Source of the DNA: DATAOG01 sp963757395
GTDB taxonomy: Bacteria; Pseudomonadota; Alphaproteobacteria; Geminicoccales; Geminicoccaceae
Length of the DNA stretch: 64,000 nt
Assembly: GCA_963757395.1 (NCBI GenBank)
Contig: CAVWRK010000010.1
Span: 124,001-188,000, forward strand
Direction: 5' to 3'
A model generated the notes under the pieces. The model was not told the DNA's origin. It did no database searches and saw only the letters and a program-made list of their open reading frames with translations. Made by a program: the position numbers and the translations under genes. This document shows, one piece after another, positions 49,161 through 59,446 of this stretch (its first letter is position 1; each line of letters opens with the position of its first letter).

Positions 49161-49610
49161 TCAAGCCGGCGCAACGACCCCTTTTTTGAGCACGAAACAG
49201 CCGTAGAACCGGGATTCACCGGTCGCTACCACGCAATAGGCCTGCCTGGCCCGCTCGTAGAAGGCAAAGCGTTCGATCGACCCCATAGGCCAGGGCTTGC
49301 CCTCGGCCCGATCGATCTCGCGCTGAACCTCGGCTTGGACGGGCGGGATCTCGTCGGGTTCGCCGACAACCTCCATTCTGAGCGCCGCATGGTCGACGAA
49401 GGTGTCCAGCGGCAACACCGAGAGAATCGCGCTTGCCGCTCGGGCGGCGCTGACCCCGTCGATCCTGAGCAGCCTGCCGAGCACCGTCTGGCGGGCGACC
49501 GAATCGGCCGGAAAGTTGGTGTCGCACAGGATCAGCTCGTCGCCATGGCCCATCGCCCGCAGGGCGTAGAGCACATCCGCATTGAGCAGCGGATCGATGT
49601 TCTTGAGCAT
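49161..49610 (-). CDS. RbsD/FucU family sugar mutarotase
   Basis: The 149-residue protein has the RbsD/FucU pattern: LKNIDPLLNADVLYALRAMG, GHGDELILCDTNFPADS, the mid-chain ALRMEVVGEPDEIPPVQAEV and the C-terminal RQAYCVVATGESRFYGCFVL. These decameric enzymes interconvert sugar anomers (pyranose/furanose or alpha/beta) after uptake. The start is ATG 49610. It is the last gene of the leftward sugar block. Its form is closer to FucU (fucose) than to RbsD, but the sugar is not certain. Confidence 0.85.
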   Translation of the reverse strand: MLKNIDPLLNADVLYALRAMGHGDELILCDTNFPADSVARQTVLGRLLRIDGVSAARAASAILSVLPLDTFVDHAALRMEVVGEPDEIPPVQAEVQREIDRAEGKPWPMGSIERFAFYERARQAYCVVATGESRFYGCFVLKKGVVAPA

Positions 49611-49732
49611 GAGCCCCCCCAATCTCTGCCGACGTAGCGCCGCTCTCGATCGGCCTCGCGGCCGATACAATCCGTGACCACATCCGAAGTCAAGCAGGCC
49701 CGGATCGGCGGGGGCCGCGGCCCCTCTGGCGG

Positions 49733-50680
49733 CTATTTGACGGCGCCCGCGGTCATGCCTTTGATGATGAAGCGCTCGAGGAAGATGCCGACCAGCACGA
49801 GCGGCGCGATCGCGGCCGTCGAGAGCGCCGCCATCGACCACCAGTTGATCCCCTGGGAGCCGGTCTGACTCGCCACCATCACCGGCAGCGTCTTGGCGTC
49901 GGTGCTCGTGAGCAGGGCCGCAAAGAAGTACTCGTTCCAGCACAGCACGAGCGAAAGGATGAAGGCCGCGACCATCCCCGGCAGGGCGAGCGGGACCACG
50001 ATGCGCAGGAACGCGCCCCACACCGACAGACCGTCGACCAGTGCCGCCTCCTCGAGCTCGATCGGGATCGCGCCGAACTGGTCGCGCATGATCCAGATCA
50101 CGATCGGCAGCACCATCAGCGTATAGAGCAGGATCAGCCCCAGGCGCGTGTCGAGCAGCGCCAGCTCCTTGTAGAGAACCAGGAACGGCAGGGCCAGAAC
50201 GACCGGCGGCAGGATCAGCTGCGACAGGAAGAAGAACGAGATGTCCTTGTTGCGCATCGGCCCGAACCGGTACGAGAAGCGGGTCAGCCCGTAGGCGGCC
50301 AGCGAGCCGATCACGACCGCCAGAGACGAGGCGCCGACCGAGGCGACGATGCTGTTGGTGAACCGCTTCAGGAACTCGTCGCGCACCGTCGAGATCTCGC
50401 CGATCGTGTCCGGCGACAGGCCGAGCGAGCGCCAGCCCTTCCAGTCAGGCTGAAAGTCCCACCACGGCAAAAGCTGCCCATGCATCACGTTGGCGGCGGT
50501 CTTGAACGACGTCGACACGGTCCAGTAAATCGGAAACAGACAGACGAACGCCCAGAAGATCAGCGCGCCGTAAATCAGAATGCGGCTGGCATGGTGACGG
50601 CGACGCAGCCCGATCCCGCGCGCGGCGGCCGTTTTGAGAGGAAGCGCAACGGTTTTCAATCGAGCAACTCCGGGTAACAC
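49733..50680 (-). CDS. Carbohydrate ABC transporter permease, MalG-like
   Basis: The 315-residue protein has six membrane helices and the EAA loop ELEEAALVDGLSVWGAFLRI. The N-terminal LIFWAFVCLFPIYWTVSTSF and C-terminal LVLVGIFLERFIIKGMTAGA are typical of the CUT1 sugar permeases. It starts with a GTG four bases after the stop of the partner permease. With the genes at 50684 and 51927 it forms one import system. Its ATPase is presumably the one at 56029 or the one at 63356. Confidence 0.9.
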   Translation of the reverse strand: MLPGVARLKTVALPLKTAAARGIGLRRRHHASRILIYGALIFWAFVCLFPIYWTVSTSFKTAANVMHGQLLPWWDFQPDWKGWRSLGLSPDTIGEISTVRDEFLKRFTNSIVASVGASSLAVVIGSLAAYGLTRFSYRFGPMRNKDISFFFLSQLILPPVVLALPFLVLYKELALLDTRLGLILLYTLMVLPIVIWIMRDQFGAIPIELEEAALVDGLSVWGAFLRIVVPLALPGMVAAFILSLVLCWNEYFFAALLTSTDAKTLPVMVASQTGSQGINWWSMAALSTAAIAPLVLVGIFLERFIIKGMTAGAVK

Positions 50681-50683
50681 CCG

Positions 50684-51800
50684 TCAGGTGGTCCTGCGCA
50701 GCCAGCGATCGGCCAGCTTGAGCAACGCCGTCACGAACACGATGATCAGGACCAGGTAGACCATCGCGAGCAGCGTGCCGTAGCCGACGTTCGAGCGGTC
50801 GCGATACTCGCGGAAGATGAAGCTGGTCACCGAGTTCGGTGGCGCCGCCGGGGCCGCCGGCGGTGACGTTGATGATGATGTCGGCGAGCTTGAGCTTGAA
50901 GATGATCCGGATCACGATCGCGGTGATGCTGACTGGCAGCATCAGCGGAAAGACCACCCGCCAGAACCTCTGCCACTGGTTGGCGCCGTCGACCTCGGCC
51001 GCCTCCATCACCTCCTTGGGCAGCGCCTGCAGGCCCGCCAGCAGCATGACCATCATGAACGGGATGAACGTCCAGGCGTCCATGACCATGATGCTGAGGC
51101 GCGCGATCCCGGGCGTCGCGAAGAAGGCCGGGCTGTCCCAGCCGAGATGACGCGCCAGCGTCGCCGCCGGGCCGAAGCGGAATTCCATCAGCGACTTGCC
51201 GATCATCCAGCTGACCGCGACCGGGCTGAGCATGAGCGGCAGCAGGAAGACCACCCGGAAGAACTTGCGCGCCCGGATCTGGGCGTTGAGGAGCAGGGCG
51301 AGGCCGAACGCCAGCGCGTATTCGACCAGCACCGCCAGCACGTAATAGATCATGTTGAGCAGCGCGTTCCAATAGAACGGGTCCTGGATCATCTGGCGGA
51401 AGTTGTCGAGGCCGTTGAACCGCCGGCCGGCGAACGCGCTCAGATTCCAGTCGCTGAAGGCAATGGAGAGACCGAACAGCATCGGGAAGATCACCATCGC
51501 GACCGTGAACAGGACCGCCGGCAGGACGAACAGGGCGCGCCGACCCATCTCGCCGCGTACCAGCACCTGGCCGACCCCGAGGGCGACCGCCCAGACCAGA
51601 AAGGCGTAGAGCAGAGGCCGCCAGGTCTCGAAGCCGAGCGTGATCGTCCCGGTCTGGTCGAGGACCTGGAGCACCAGCACGGCCGCGAGCGCCAGCGAGG
51701 CGAGCCCCATGACCGCCCGCCCGGCCGCCTGCCGACCGGGCGACAGATGACCGGCCTCGACCACGTGCAGTCGGTCGGCTTCGAGAGATGACGCGGCCAT
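50684..51800 (-). CDS. Carbohydrate ABC transporter permease, MalF-like; one frameshift
   Basis: The N-terminal part has an extra pair of helices (LASLALAAVLVLQVLDQTGT, PLLYAFLVWAVALGVGQVLV) before the six core helices. The EAA loop reads VMEAAEVDGANQWQRFWRVV. At 50835-50836 (TT on the plus strand) one extra base shifts the frame after TAGGPGGAT. The tail then continues as SVTSFIFREYRDRSNVGYGT and LLAMVYLVLIIVFVTALLKL to a stop at 50684-50686. Corrected length is about 371 residues. Confidence 0.85.
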
Positions 51801-51926
51801 CTTCGGGTTCACAAACCTCGCCGATCCGGTCCTCACACCAGCGCTCGAGGGGCCGATCGGCTGGCGGCGGGAGCGCCGCCAGCCGGGCGCAGTCGGTTCG
51901 CCGCGCTGCAAGGCGCGGCGGCGGTG

Positions 51927-53585
51927 CTAGGCGCCGAGCGATGCCTTGTAGAGCTCGATCTGCCGTTCGCGGCCGATCTGATCGGTGAGCTTCTCCCAGG
52001 CCGCTGCGATGTTGTCGGCGCCGGTCTGGGCGTCGAACTGACCGGCATAGATCTTGGCGAGCTCGTCCTCGGCAATGCTGTAGTACTGGAAGATGCCGGG
52101 GATCCGCGGCTCGATCGCGGCATTGGGGTGATTGTAGGAGTTGGACTCGGACGCGAGATAGTTCGAGATGAACGCCTCGTCGTAGCCGGCCGCCACCCAT
52201 TCCGGGATGTTGAAGTGGCTGTTGCGATAGGGCTGGAAACCGGACGGATAGGCAGCGCACCAGAGCGAGAGGTCGCGGCCGCCGAGATGGGCGGCAGCAC
52301 TCCAGGCCGCCTTGTGCTTGACCGCATCGCCGTCGACCCGCGCCATCACGTACACGCCCCAGCCGAGATAGGCCATGTTCGGGGCATAGTTGGGGCCGCT
52401 CGGCAGCGTGTCCCACTGACCGGTCGCCTGGTTGTAGACGTCGTCCGAGCCCGGCAGGATGTCGAAGGCGACCTCGTCGCCGATCACCGAGCTGTCGCTG
52501 GTCTTGGCGTTCGAGCCGATGTCGCCCCACCAGGCCAGCATCGAGCCGGTGCCGGCGAGGAACTGCTGGAAGCCGGTGGTGCCGGGATCGGCGTTGAGCT
52601 GGTCCGGCGGCTGCGACGGGATCACGTCGAGCACGTCCTGGATCGCGCGCACCCAGGCCGGGTTGTTGACCCGCGGCTTCATGGTGTCGATGTCGAACAG
52701 CCAGGCCCGATCGTCCGGGTGCTTGGCGTAGGCGGTCGCCCGGCTGCCGAGGAAATAGAAGCCGAAACCGCCCCAACCCTTGAGCGGATCGAGGTAGCCG
52801 TAAGCATCGAAGCCGCCGATCTTCTTGCCCTTGAGGAACTTGGTCACGGCCTGGACCTGCTGCCAGGTCCTCGGCACCGCCCACTCGCCCTCATGGCCCT
52901 CGTCCTTCCAGGCCTTGGCGAGGTCCGGATCGGCGAAATAGTCGGTGCGGTAGTTGAAGTTGTGGCAGTCGCCGTCGATCGAGATCCGGTAGGTCTTGCC
53001 GTCCCAGGTCCCGACCGGCGCCTTGAGGTAGCCGACATAGTCGTCCATGTCGATCTGGGCCGCGACCCAGTCGGGCATCACGGAGGCGAGCCCCTTGCCG
53101 CAGACGTCGCCCTCGAACGGTGCCCCCATCTCGATCACGTCGAAATCGACCGTGCCGGTCGCGATCGACTGCTGCAGGCGGGCGTTGTAGTCGGCCTGGG
53201 CGAGGTCGATCCAGCTGATCTTGGCGCCGGTATACTCCTCCCAGGGCTTGAGGAAGCCGCGGAACAGCAGGTTGTGCAGATTCTGGTTGTTGAGCCCCAT
53301 GAAGGTCAGCTCGACGCCTTGGAACTCGCCGGCCTTGACGTTCGCCTTGGTCGGCTCGAGGCAGAGCGCCCCGACCTTCTGCCAGTCGGCGTCGGTCGGC
53401 GACCCGACGCCGACGCCTGGGATCTGCAAGAGCTGCGTCCGCAGATCGCTCTGCGCCAGCACCCGCGTCGGCCACGCGCCGAGCGCGCCCAACGCGGCCG
53501 CTGCGCCGATGCCGGCGGTTCCCTTGAGAACGCTGCGCCGCGCCGTCTGCAGCTTGAGCAGCCGATCATACACGTCGATCTTCAT
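51927..53585 (-). CDS. Carbohydrate ABC transporter substrate-binding protein
   Basis: The protein of 552 residues starts MKIDVYDRLLKLQTARRSVL and goes on to a hydrophobic segment (GTAGIGAAAALGALGAW) that looks like a twin-arginine signal (ARRSVLK). The mature part is a family 1 solute-binding protein: FMGLNNQNLHNLLFRGFLKP, WEEYTGAKISWIDLAQADYN and FPALSQQ-free C-terminus with PSGFQPYRNSHFNIPEW. It is longer than usual for the family, as in the group of large sugar-binding proteins near FGGY kinases. It would deliver the ligand to the permeases encoded next. Confidence 0.88.
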   Translation of the reverse strand: MKIDVYDRLLKLQTARRSVLKGTAGIGAAAALGALGAWPTRVLAQSDLRTQLLQIPGVGVGSPTDADWQKVGALCLEPTKANVKAGEFQGVELTFMGLNNQNLHNLLFRGFLKPWEEYTGAKISWIDLAQADYNARLQQSIATGTVDFDVIEMGAPFEGDVCGKGLASVMPDWVAAQIDMDDYVGYLKAPVGTWDGKTYRISIDGDCHNFNYRTDYFADPDLAKAWKDEGHEGEWAVPRTWQQVQAVTKFLKGKKIGGFDAYGYLDPLKGWGGFGFYFLGSRATAYAKHPDDRAWLFDIDTMKPRVNNPAWVRAIQDVLDVIPSQPPDQLNADPGTTGFQQFLAGTGSMLAWWGDIGSNAKTSDSSVIGDEVAFDILPGSDDVYNQATGQWDTLPSGPNYAPNMAYLGWGVYVMARVDGDAVKHKAAWSAAAHLGGRDLSLWCAAYPSGFQPYRNSHFNIPEWVAAGYDEAFISNYLASESNSYNHPNAAIEPRIPGIFQYYSIAEDELAKIYAGQFDAQTGADNIAAAWEKLTDQIGRERQIELYKASLGA

Positions 53586-53733
53586 TGCATGGCCTCCCAA
53601 CGGTGTTTGTCGACGCCGCCTGTGCGCTGTCGTCACCCTCGTGTAGCTCAATCTCGACATGTAACCCAGGCAGATTCGGAATATCCGGCGGGTTTGGCAA
53701 GTGTCAACCGACCCCGGTCTCGGACGGGCCCGC

Positions 53734-55255
53734 TCAGCTTTGGAGCACCCGAAGATTCGGATAGAGCGGCTTCAGGCGCTGGTAGGCGTCCCGGAAAACG
53801 CCGAAGGCATGAGCGTAGGCGGCCGCCGTCGAAGGCTCGGGCTCCACGGTTGCCGCGGGTCGCACGAAGTGCCTGATCTGGTCCCAGTCGCCCAGCGCGC
53901 CGACCCCGACCGCTGCGACATAAGCGGCGCCGAGACAGGAGCCCGGGTGGCCCTCGAGCAGCTCGATCGGCTGGCCGAGGGCATCGGCAGCGATCTGCAT
54001 CCAGATCCGGCTCCTGGCGCCGCCATCCGAGGCGATCAGCCGGCGGGCGGGCGTGCCGAGCTCCTCGAACACCTCCAGGTGGTGCTTGAAGCCGAACACC
54101 ACCGCCTCGAGCGCCGCCCGCCAGATGTGGGGAAGTGTGTGATGCAGGCCGAGGCCGACCAGCGTGCCGCGGGCGTAGGGATCATGGATCGGGGTTTTTT
54201 CGCCGAGAAAGTACGGCAGAAGGACCAGGCCGTCGGCGCCGGGCGGCAGGGTTGACGCGAGCCGGTCGAGGCGCTGGTGGGGCGTCTCGCCGGCCAGAGC
54301 CGCGGCTTCGGCTTCGGCGCCGGCGAGCGTGCGCACGATCCAGTTGAGCAGAGCCCCCGAAGCAGGCCATGCAGCCGTTCGGCATGAAGAGGCCCGGCAC
54401 GATGTGATGGTCGAGGAACAGACGCGGGTCCGGCCTTGGGCCGGGCGGTCGCGAGCAGGATGTCGCCGGCGCCGCCGAACTTGAGCAGCACGTCGCCCTC
54501 CTCGCGGATGCCGGCGACGTAGGCCGAGACCACGTGATCGGCGCAGCCGGCGACGACCGGCGTCCGGCCGCAAGGCCGGTTGCGGCCGCAGCCTCGGCCG
54601 AGATCGCTCCGATCACCTCGTGCGAGCGTCGGACCGGCGGCAGCACCCGTTCCTCGATATGGCCGAGCGCCAGAAGTTCGGGATCGAGCGCCCCGCTCGC
54701 GAGTCCGAAAAAACCGGATTCGAGGGCCCAGTTGTGCTCGAGCGCGCGGACGCCCGTGAGCCGCCAGTTGACGTAGTCGTAGGAGCCGAACACGGTGGAG
54801 ATACGCCCGAACACGTCCGGCTCGTGGCGCTCGAGCCAGCGCAGCTTGGCCGCGACCAGCTGCTGATTGATGCCGTTGCCGGTGCGCTCGACGAAGGCGG
54901 CGGGGTCGGTCTCGGCCGCGAGCTCGGCGACCTCGCGGCCGGTGCGGCCATCGCTCTGCTGGATGCTGCGCCGGAGCAGGCGACCTCGAGCGTCGAGCAA
55001 GACGACCGCAGGTAGCATGCCCGTGACGCCGACCGCCGCAATTTCTCGGCCTTTTCCTCCCGAGCCGGCCAGGAGCTCGCCGATCACGGCGCAGGTGTTG
55101 GTCCACCATTGCTCCGGGTCCTCTTCGGCCCAGCCCTGGTGCTCCGAGATCAGCTCGGTCGGTCGCTCGGCGAGGGCCAGCGTCCGGCCCTCGGTGTCGA
55201 TCAGGATGCCGATCGTCGAGGTTGTGCCGATGTCGATCCCGATCGTCAGCGCCAT
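53734..55255 (-). CDS. FGGY-family carbohydrate kinase; three frameshifts
   Basis: The first domain starts LTIGIDIGTTSTIGILIDTE (phosphate loop) and contains WAEEDPEQWWTN, VGVTGMLPAVVLLDARG and the D-x-G-x-G-like switch. Homology then crosses frames at about 54563, 54434-54435 and 54360-54361, and ends with the C-terminal domain (LFLDHHIVPGLFMPNGC, VLLPYFLGEKTPIHDPYARG, ASDGGARSRIWMQIAADALG). Corrected, it is about 506 residues, as expected for xylulokinase- or ribulokinase-like enzymes. All pieces of the ATP and sugar sites appear, which suggests sequence error rather than decay. It phosphorylates a sugar or polyol brought in by the neighbouring ABC systems. Confidence 0.83.
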
Positions 55256-55259
55256 CGCT

Positions 55260-56054
55260 TCAGCGCAGCTTTGCGACCCGGTCCATGAAACGCTGGACCC
55301 GATCGCGATCGACCGGGTTCCAGGTGTTTCCCCCGACTTTGAAGTGGGTGCCGATGACGCAGCCGTCGGCGACCTCGAGGATGCCCGCGACATTGTCGAT
55401 GTTGACCCCGGTATTCGCGAGCACAGGCGTTCCGGGAACCGCAGCCTTGACCCGTTTCAGCTCGGACTCGTCGACCGGCTGGCCGGTGAGCGGCCCGGAG
55501 ACGCAGATCGCATCCGCGAGCGACGAGAACACCGCACTCTGCGCCCGGAGCTCGATCGGCCGTGTGTCGAGCGGTGCCGCGAACTCGGCGTTGACGTTGA
55601 ACAGGAGCTGCAAATCCTTGCACCCGAGCCGGGCACGCAGGCGCAAGGCACCCGCGCCGTCCGGCTGCCATACCCCCATGTCGGCAGCGTAGACGCCCGT
55701 GAACACCTCGCGCGCAAAGCTCGCGCCGGTCGCGACCGCGAGGGCCACCGTGGCATACGGGTCCCAGAGATAGTTGACGCCGAACGGCACCTTCAACATG
55801 GCTTTCAGCGTGGCGACGATCGCGGCCATCGCGGCCAGGCCCTCGGCCGGCGCCTGCAGCACGTAGGGCCGGTCGCCCTCGTTGCCGAACATGATCGCAT
55901 CGACCCCGCCGTTTTGCAGGCACTCGATATCGCGCGCCACGGCCTCGACCAGACCCTCGATACCGCGGCCGGCATCGTAGCCCGGCGCGCCGGGCAGGGG
56001 CCCCAGGTGAGCCATGGAGATGACCGGCTTAGGCCTGCTGAAAAGGTCGGACAT
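55260..56054 (-). CDS. BtpA/SgcQ family protein
   Basis: The 264-residue TIM-barrel protein has the BtpA pattern: PKPVISMAHLGPLPGAPGYD, GVDAIMFGNEGDRPYVL, PFGVNYLWDPYATVALAVAT and ADGCVIGTHFKVGGNTWNPV. BtpA was first linked to photosystem I assembly in cyanobacteria, while SgcQ-type members sit in sugar operons as here. The catalytic role is unknown. The gene overlaps the end of the ATPase gene by 26 bases and lies 4 bases before the FGGY kinase gene. Confidence 0.85.
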   Translation of the reverse strand: MSDLFSRPKPVISMAHLGPLPGAPGYDAGRGIEGLVEAVARDIECLQNGGVDAIMFGNEGDRPYVLQAPAEGLAAMAAIVATLKAMLKVPFGVNYLWDPYATVALAVATGASFAREVFTGVYAADMGVWQPDGAGALRLRARLGCKDLQLLFNVNAEFAAPLDTRPIELRAQSAVFSSLADAICVSGPLTGQPVDESELKRVKAAVPGTPVLANTGVNIDNVAGILEVADGCVIGTHFKVGGNTWNPVDRDRVQRFMDRVAKLR

Positions 56055-57184
56055 GGCGCGGGTCGCGCTCCTCGGGCGAAGCCTCCGGGCAGGCGATCGC
56101 CTTGGTGGTTTCGGGGTCGAACAGATGAATCGCATCCGGATCGATCGACACGCGCTGCGAGCTGCCGATTCGGGCGCTGAAATCGCGGCCCATGCGGGCG
56201 GCGATCTCGGGCGCGTCCGGACCCGGCAGGCTGCCGACCAGGATCACCTCGGGCCCGAGCGCCTCGACCGCGACGACCTGGAGATCGACCGCCGCGCCTG
56301 TTGCTCGACTTCCGGACAGACCGATGTCCTCGGGCCGGATGCCGAGGATCACCTTGCGACCGCGCCAGCCGTCCGGCGCCTGCGTCAGCGGCAGGCGCAG
56401 GCCGGCGCAGACGACAGCAAGGCCGCTGCCGGTCGCGGCCTCGATCCGCGCGTCGAGCAGGTTCATCGGCGGGCTGGCGAGAAAACCCGCGACGAAGGTG
56501 TCGGCCGGGTTGCGGTAGACCTCCATCGGCGGGCCCACCTGGATGATCCGGCCGGCGTTCATGATGCAGATCCGCTCGCCCATGGTCATGGCCTCGACCT
56601 GATCGTGGGTGACGTGGATCACGGTGCGGCCGAGCTGGCGGTGCAGCTTGATCAGCTCGGTGCGCATGCTGGCGCGCAGCTTGGCATCGAGATTGGAGAG
56701 CGGCTCGTCGAGCAGGAACGCGACCGGGTCGCGGATCAGCGCCCGGCCGAGCGCCACCCGCTGGCGCTGGCCGCCGGACAGTTCTCCGGGTTTACGCGCG
56801 AGCAGCTCGCCGATCCCGAGCATGGCGGCGACCTCGCGCACCCGCCCCTCGATCTCGGCCCTGGCGTGGCCGCGGATGCGCATGCCGAACGACAGGTTGC
56901 CCTCGACCGTCATGTGCGGGAAAGAGCGCATAGTTCTGGAACACGAAGGCGAGGTTGCGATCGCGCGGGTCGACCTCGTTGACGCGCTCGGCGCCGATGT
57001 GGAGATCACCCGCGGTGATCGTCTCGAGGCCCGCGATCATCCGCAGCGTGGTCGACTTGCCGCAGCCGGACGGCCCCAGGAGGATCATGAACTCGCCGGC
57101 CTTGACCTCGAGGTCGATCGCGTCGACCGCGCGCACGTCGCCCGGGTAGATCTTGGTGATGCCCTCGAGCCGGATGTCGCTCAA
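56029..57184 (-). CDS. Sugar ABC transporter ATP-binding protein (UgpC/MalK-type); one frameshift
   Basis: The N-terminal part has Walker A GPSGCGKSTTLRMIAG and the Q-loop FVFQNYALFP. At 56918-56920 one extra base moves homology to the next frame (HMTVEGNLSFGMRIRG). From there the signature LSGGQRQRVALGRALI, Walker B FLLDEPLSNLDAKLR and switch His VIHVTHDQVEAMT follow, then a C-terminal TOBE/OB-type regulatory domain (ILGIRPEDIGLSG). Corrected length is about 384 residues. It energises the import of sugars by the permeases encoded on both sides. Confidence 0.88.
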
Positions 57185-57197
57185 CCTCCGAGCTCCC

Positions 57198-58094
57198 TCA
57201 CACCAAGGATCGCATGTAGCGATGCAGATAGGCGGTCAGCGTCAGGACGATCAGCATGAGGATCACCGCCATCGCCGCCGCCTCGGCGATGTTGAGGGTG
57301 ACGAACGCCTCCCGGAAGATGAAGTAGCTGATCAGATCGGTCGCCTCACCCGGCCCGCCTCGGGTCATGATGTAGATCAGATCGTAAGTGCGGACCGCGA
57401 AGATCAGGCGGATCAGCAGGGTCACCATGATCACCGGCCGCATCAGCGGCAGGGTGACGTGGATGAAGGTCTGGAGCGTCGAGGCCCCCTCCATGCGCGC
57501 CGCCTCGTAGGGCTCGCGCGGCAGGGCCGAGAGGCCGGCGAGCAGGAGCACGATCATGAACGACACCTGATGCCAGATGTCGACCAGCACGATCGTCCAA
57601 AAGGCGTTGTGCGGGTCGCCCAGCCAGTCGACCGCACCGATGCCGATCCTGCTCAGCAAATAATTCACGATGCCCAGCACCGGGTGCAGGAACATCCGCC
57701 AGATCAGCCCGACGACCACCGGGTTCATCAGCAGGGGGAACAAGAGGATCAGGTAGTAGATGTTCTTGCCGCGCTCGACGGTGTTCAGCATCAGGGCGAC
57801 GGTGAAGCCGACCAGGAACTCGAGGATCACGACCGCGGCGACGAACCGCAGCGTGGTCCACAAGGACAGCCGGAACTCCTGGTCGCCGAGCGCGCTGCCG
57901 TAGTGATCGAGCCCGACGAAGTCGTCGAAGACCGGGTGGATCAGGGTAAAGTCGAAGACGCTGGTATAGAGCGCGAACAGGATCGGGAACAGGATGACCA
58001 GCAGCAGGGCAAACAACGCCGGCGCGGCCATGACATAGCCGAACTGGCGGTCACGCCGGGCGATCGCGCCGGTCGCCGCCACCGCGCTGGCCAT
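57198..58094 (-). CDS. Carbohydrate ABC transporter permease, MalF-like
   Basis: The protein of 298 residues has six helices. The EAA loop reads PYEAARMEGASTLQTFIHVT. Segments such as RDRQFGYVMAAPALFALLLV and AVRTYDLIYIMTRGGPGEAT are those of CUT1 permeases. It follows the binding-protein gene by 30 bases and precedes the ATPase gene by 13 bases. It pairs with the permease at 59447. Confidence 0.92.
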   Translation of the reverse strand: MASAVAATGAIARRDRQFGYVMAAPALFALLLVILFPILFALYTSVFDFTLIHPVFDDFVGLDHYGSALGDQEFRLSLWTTLRFVAAVVILEFLVGFTVALMLNTVERGKNIYYLILLFPLLMNPVVVGLIWRMFLHPVLGIVNYLLSRIGIGAVDWLGDPHNAFWTIVLVDIWHQVSFMIVLLLAGLSALPREPYEAARMEGASTLQTFIHVTLPLMRPVIMVTLLIRLIFAVRTYDLIYIMTRGGPGEATDLISYFIFREAFVTLNIAEAAAMAVILMLIVLTLTAYLHRYMRSLV

Positions 58095-58124
58095 CCCGTT
58101 CCTTTCAGTCGGTCGGCGTCAGGA

Positions 58125-59405
58125 TCAGTCCTTCAGCTTGTCATCCTTGCGCAGCAGGTCGCCGAACTCCTTATCGGCGGTGGCGAGCGCCGCCTCCGGC
58201 TTTTCCTCGCCGGTCACCGCCAGCGACAGCTCGCGGCCGAGCACCTCGACAAATTCCGGCGTGTAGGTGAACACCGGGAAGTTGCGCGAGGTCTCGAGCA
58301 CCTGGCGCAGTGCTGGATAGTATTCGAACTTGGCCAGCAGCTCCTTGTCCTCGAACACGTCGGTGCGGGTCGGTGAGCCGCCGAGCAGCGCGCGTTTCTT
58401 GGCGATCTCCGGGCTCTCGATCCACTTGATGAAGGTCCAGGCGGCCTCCGGATCCGGGCTCGACTTCGGGATCGCCCAGCCCCAGGCACCGTTCAGGCCG
58501 CCGTTCGGTACGGGCGCAATCTCCATCTTGCCGACCACCGACGACTGCGTCGGGTCGTCGTAGGCGGTGCGGAACATGTTGTAGGTGATGTAGCTGTACG
58601 CCTTGCCCTGAGCCGCGACGTTGAACGCCTCGTCGAAGCCGAAGCTCGCCGCCCCGGGCGGGCCGTACTTGCTGAGGTTGGTGCGGTAGTCCTCGAGGGC
58701 CTTGGCCGCCGCCGGCGTCTCGAGCATCGGCTGCCAGTCGCCCTCTTGGTAGTACTGGCCGCCGTTGGCGTAGAGATAGTTGGACCACTCCATCGCGATC
58801 GGATCCGGCCGCAGGCCCTGGTTGACCACGCCGTAGAAGTCGATCTGGCCGTCACCGTTCGTATCGCGCGTGAAGAACTCGACCTGCTTCATGTACTCGT
58901 CCCAGGTCTGGGGGACGCGGAGCTCGATGCCGTACTTATCTTTGAAAGCCTGCTGCTCTTTGGGATCATTGAGCAGGTCTTTGCGATAGGTGAGGCCCAT
59001 GGCGTAGTTGTAGAACGGCAGCATGTAGGTGACGCCGTCGACCTTACCGACCAGGTTCATCAGCGAATCGAAGTAGACCGAGGTATCGAAGCCGTCCGCC
59101 TTGATCCGCTCGTCGAGCGGCTGCAGCCAGCCCGCCTTGGTGAACTCGCCGACCCAATAGAAATCGACGACGATGACGTCGTAGCTGCCGGTCGGCGCCA
59201 CCAGCTGCGGCACCAGCTTGGTGTGCATCTCGGCGTAGTTGACGACCTCGATCTCGACCTTGATCCCGGTCTTTTGCTCGAACTCGGGCACGACCTCCTG
59301 GACGAAGCGGGTGTCGGGGACGCCCTCCATCAGGATGTTGATGGTCTGGGCGTGCAGCGGCCCGGCCAGCAGCCAGATCGCGGTGCCGAGCAAAATTGGT
59401 TTCAT
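58125..59405 (-). CDS. Carbohydrate ABC transporter substrate-binding protein
   Basis: The protein of 426 residues has a Sec signal peptide (KPILLGTAIWLLAGPLHA) and a family 1 solute-binding domain: VVPEFEQKTGIKVEIEVVNY, SYDVIVVDFYWVGEFTKAGW and GAWGWAIPKSSPDPEAAWTF. It is of normal length. It belongs with the permeases at 57198 and 59447 and the ATPase at 56029 in the second ABC system of the block. The ligand is probably a mono- or disaccharide or polyol. Confidence 0.92.
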   Translation of the reverse strand: MKPILLGTAIWLLAGPLHAQTINILMEGVPDTRFVQEVVPEFEQKTGIKVEIEVVNYAEMHTKLVPQLVAPTGSYDVIVVDFYWVGEFTKAGWLQPLDERIKADGFDTSVYFDSLMNLVGKVDGVTYMLPFYNYAMGLTYRKDLLNDPKEQQAFKDKYGIELRVPQTWDEYMKQVEFFTRDTNGDGQIDFYGVVNQGLRPDPIAMEWSNYLYANGGQYYQEGDWQPMLETPAAAKALEDYRTNLSKYGPPGAASFGFDEAFNVAAQGKAYSYITYNMFRTAYDDPTQSSVVGKMEIAPVPNGGLNGAWGWAIPKSSPDPEAAWTFIKWIESPEIAKKRALLGGSPTRTDVFEDKELLAKFEYYPALRQVLETSRNFPVFTYTPEFVEVLGRELSLAVTGEEKPEAALATADKEFGDLLRKDDKLKD

Positions 59406-59446
59406 GCCCCTCTCCCTTGGTGCCGTGGTTGGCTCGGAGCCTGCCC

